This document shows, piece by piece, positions 13,654 through 15,183 of a stretch of DNA of 15,183 bases. Position 1 is the stretch's first letter. Every line of letters starts with the position of its first letter. Below the pieces are notes generated by a model that was given only the letters and a program-made list of their open reading frames with translations, made no database searches and had not been told where the DNA came from. The DNA comes from Acidobacteriota bacterium. Lineage in GTDB: Bacteria > Acidobacteriota > Terriglobia > Terriglobales > Acidobacteriaceae. Both the position numbers and the translations under genes were made by a program. The DNA is taken from assembly GCA_021810175.1 (NCBI GenBank), contig JAJZJJ010000015.1, positions 1 to 15,183 of the forward strand, given 5' to 3'.

Positions 13654-14454
13654 ATGGAAAGCTACACGACGCTGGAAGTTGCCAGGCGGGCGGGCGTTCT
13701 CCGCATTACGCTGAACCGGCCGGAGAAGCGGAATGCGCTGAATCCGGCGCTGATGGACGAGCTGACGGATGTACTGGGCGCGGCAGGCGAGGATGCGAGC
13801 TGCGGCGTAGTGCTGGTGACGGGCGCGGGGTCGGCATTTTGCGCGGGGCTGGACCTGGAGCATCTGCAGAGCCTGGAAGACAGGAATGCGGCGGAGCACA
13901 GGGCTGACTCGGAGCGCATTGCGAAGCTGCTTCGGACGCTCTACGACTGCCCGCGGCCGACGATTGCGGCGGTGAACGGGGCGGCGATTGCCGGAGGGTG
14001 CGGGATTGCGACGCTGTGCGACTTTACGCTGGCCGTGCCCCGGGCGAAGTTTGGGTATACCGAGGTGCGGATCGGCTTCATTCCGGCGATTGTTTCGACG
14101 TTTCTGCTGGCGCAGGTGGGTGAGAAACAGGCGCGGGATCTGCTGCTGACGGGGCGGATTTTTGAGGCGGCGGAGGCGCATGCGATGGGGCTGGTGAATC
14201 GCGTGGTGGAAGCGGAGGACTTGTTGCCGGCGGCGGAACGACTGGCGGCGCACCTGCTGGAAAACAGTCCGGAGGCGCTGGCCGCGACCAAGCGGCTGTT
14301 GAGCGCGAATGCGCGGGCGGTGCTGGACGCGGAGATCGAAAGGGCGATTCAGGCGAATGCGGATGCGCGGCTGACGGGGGATTTCCGGGAGGGGATACGT
14401 GCGTTTCTGGAGAAGCGCACGCCGCAGTGGCCCTCGCTGAAGATGGAGGATTGA
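13654..14454 (+). CDS. Enoyl-CoA hydratase/isomerase family protein, probable methylglutaconyl-CoA hydratase
   Basis: The 266-residue protein is a crotonase-fold enzyme. The N-terminal LNRPEKRNALNPALM, the first oxyanion-hole segment AFCAGLDLEHL (61-71) and the second, AAIAGGCGIATLCD (110-123), are standard. The catalytic Glu of the PEI-type motif is Glu137 in FGYTEVRIGFIP. The other catalytic Glu of two-Glu hydratases (as in GGCELA or GGLELA) is Gly117 here, so the active site has one Glu at these positions. The C-terminal region, with LLLTGRIFEAAEAHAMGLVN and the tail FREGIRAFLEKRTPQW, is typical. Next to HMG-CoA lyase and a carboxyltransferase it is best explained as the hydratase converting methylglutaconyl-CoA to HMG-CoA (liuC-like), but the missing Glu also allows an isomerase or other crotonase reaction. 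ATG 13654 is fixed by a strong coupled Shine-Dalgarno. Confidence 0.87.
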   Translation: MESYTTLEVARRAGVLRITLNRPEKRNALNPALMDELTDVLGAAGEDASCGVVLVTGAGSAFCAGLDLEHLQSLEDRNAAEHRADSERIAKLLRTLYDCPRPTIAAVNGAAIAGGCGIATLCDFTLAVPRAKFGYTEVRIGFIPAIVSTFLLAQVGEKQARDLLLTGRIFEAAEAHAMGLVNRVVEAEDLLPAAERLAAHLLENSPEALAATKRLLSANARAVLDAEIERAIQANADARLTGDFREGIRAFLEKRTPQWPSLKMED

Positions 14455-14490
14455 GGCGCGTGAAATCCCGATGAATTGAGATGTTTTGGA

Positions 14491-14520
14491 GCAAAAGCAG
14501 CCCGCGATGGGCTGTTTTGC
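14491..14520 (+). terminator. Strong intrinsic terminator after the hydratase gene
   Basis: GCAAAA (14491-14496) and CAGCCC (14498-14503) pair with GGGCTG (14509-14514) and TTTTGC (14515-14520), with one bulged G and a 5-base loop GCGAT. The A-rich 5' side and T-run on the 3' side make it effective, possibly in both directions. It lies 36 bases after the stop codon and ends the catabolic gene group. Confidence 0.85.
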
Positions 14521-14647
14521 CATCTTACCAAGTGGATGGCCCGTATTGAGGGCTGTTTGCGTGGGATGGTGTGCCGTTATGCCGCCCTGCATTTCTACTA
14601 TTTGTAACTTCTTCAGTTATTTATTCCGTAGCGCAGGAGAGCAAGGT

Positions 14648-14902
14648 ATGTTTCTGATCTGGTGGATTATTGTGGGCCTGATTGCAGGCTGGATTACAGG
14701 CAAGATCATGAAGGGCAGCGGCTACGGCGCGCTGATGGACATTGTGGTGGGCATTGTGGGCGCGATTGTGGGCGGCTGGATTATGCGCATGTTGGGCTTT
14801 GCCGCTGCCGGAGGGTTGATCTACACGATTATTGTGGCGGTGTTTGGGGCGGTGGCGCTGACGCTGGTGATTCGGCTGCTGTCCGGAAGAAAAGTTGCTT
14901 GA
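14648..14902 (+). CDS. GlsB/YeaQ/YmgE family small membrane protein
   Basis: The 84-residue product has about three hydrophobic segments: residues 1-18 (FLIWWIIVGLIAGWITG), a central Gly-rich one (IVVGIVGAIVGGWIMRML) and a C-terminal one (GLIYTIIVAVFGAVALTLVI). The pattern with GLIAGWITGKIMKGSGYG followed by the DIVVGIVGAIVGGW core is the signature of the GlsB/YeaQ/YmgE (transglycosylase-associated) family of stress-linked inner-membrane proteins of unclear mechanism. The ATG at 14648 has AGGAG eight bases upstream. The same frame is open back to 14486, but that would run across the preceding terminator and add residues foreign to the family. It is monocistronic, with its promoter presumably in 14521-14630, where no clear boxes were found. 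Confidence 0.88.
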   Translation: MFLIWWIIVGLIAGWITGKIMKGSGYGALMDIVVGIVGAIVGGWIMRMLGFAAAGGLIYTIIVAVFGAVALTLVIRLLSGRKVA

Positions 14903-14940
14903 GCGAGATTGCCTGAGGGGCGGTGTCGTGAGTCGACAAC

Positions 14941-15183
14941 GTGGAGCGGCGTCTGCCTGCTTTGGGATTCAAGATGAAGCAGCAGCGGGTCAATCTGCTT
15001 TTTATTGACGGAGACCGTACCTATGAGGGCGTCAAGCAAAACTGGGAGCAGTATTCTGCGCTTGTGCGGCCGCGCGGTATGGTGGTCTTTCACGACATCG
15101 GGTCTGCATGGGTGAATTCTTGCATTTTCATCCTACAGCCGTCGGGTTCCGTTGCCTTAGGAATCTACGGCGCTCCATGGCCC
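14941..15183 (+). pseudogene. 3' remnant of a SAM-dependent methyltransferase gene (runs off window)
   Basis: In the frame opening after a TGA at 14929-14931, bases 14989-15111 encode VNLLFIDGDRTYEGVKQNW then LVRPRGMVVFHDIGSAW. This matches the central-to-late part of class I methyltransferases of the Methyltransf_24 / CmcI-like type, where the FIDGDHxYEGVxxD and GGxxxFHDI motifs are typical. The SAM-binding Gly-rich N-terminal half expected about 80-100 residues earlier is absent: the frame is closed upstream and the GlsB-like gene ends only 38 bases before the GTG at 14941. After FHDIGSAW the translation loses resemblance to the family up to the window end. A decayed or recombination-truncated gene fits best; a short real protein or a sequence extending beyond 15183 cannot be excluded. 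Confidence 0.5.

Noticed and set aside
14486..14647. N-terminal extension of the GlsB-like protein
   Set aside because: It begins before and runs through a strong terminator; the ATG at 14648 has a good Shine-Dalgarno and fits the family length.

Overview
The window is about 15.2 kb of GC-rich bacterial chromosome with ordinary housekeeping, cell-envelope and catabolic genes. I see no tRNA, rRNA, CRISPR array, insertion sequence, integrase or phage gene. The gene set suggests an acidobacterium, probably of the Acidobacteriaceae/Terriglobia type: Gram-negative envelope proteins (a signal-peptide beta-barrel ending in Phe and a lipoprotein), an RNase G-type enzyme with a very large insertion, and a secreted arylsulfotransferase-like lipoprotein with an Ig-like front domain. 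That assignment is inference from protein character, not a database match.

Layout. (1) 2-2018: the end of a class B penicillin-binding protein (PBP2, mrdA) followed by rodA, the elongasome pair that builds peptidoglycan in rod-shaped cells. (2) 2019-5430: a 365-bp spacer whose last 240 bases look like a structured RNA leader, then a 999-residue RNase G/E whose S1 domain is interrupted by about 525 low-complexity residues, closed by a hairpin. (3) 5652-8868: an outer-membrane beta-barrel protein and an arylsulfotransferase-like lipoprotein, each followed by a hairpin. (4) 9030-9566 on the minus strand: a zinc-ribbon plus XRE-type HTH regulator, divergent from an HD-domain protein at 9746-10375. 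(5) 10436-14454: an acyl-CoA carboxylase carboxyltransferase subunit of the methylcrotonyl-CoA carboxylase type, a small unknown membrane protein, HMG-CoA lyase and an enoyl-CoA hydratase. These three enzymes match the last steps of leucine/isovalerate breakdown (methylcrotonyl-CoA to methylglutaconyl-CoA to HMG-CoA to acetoacetate plus acetyl-CoA). Isovaleryl-CoA dehydrogenase and the biotin-carrying subunit are not in the window. A strong terminator closes the group. (6) 14648-15183: a GlsB/YeaQ-type small membrane protein, then what looks like the 3' remnant of a SAM-dependent methyltransferase gene running off the end.

The most unusual item is the RNase G/E gene. Its S1 RNA-binding fold is split by a long segment with two Arg/Gly-rich blocks flanking a very acidic stretch, including a duplicated FVLPGES motif. 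The leader ahead of the gene can form several hairpins, with two alternative partners for one strand, which would suit post-transcriptional control of the RNase gene. Both statements rest on reading by eye; no folding program or database search was run.
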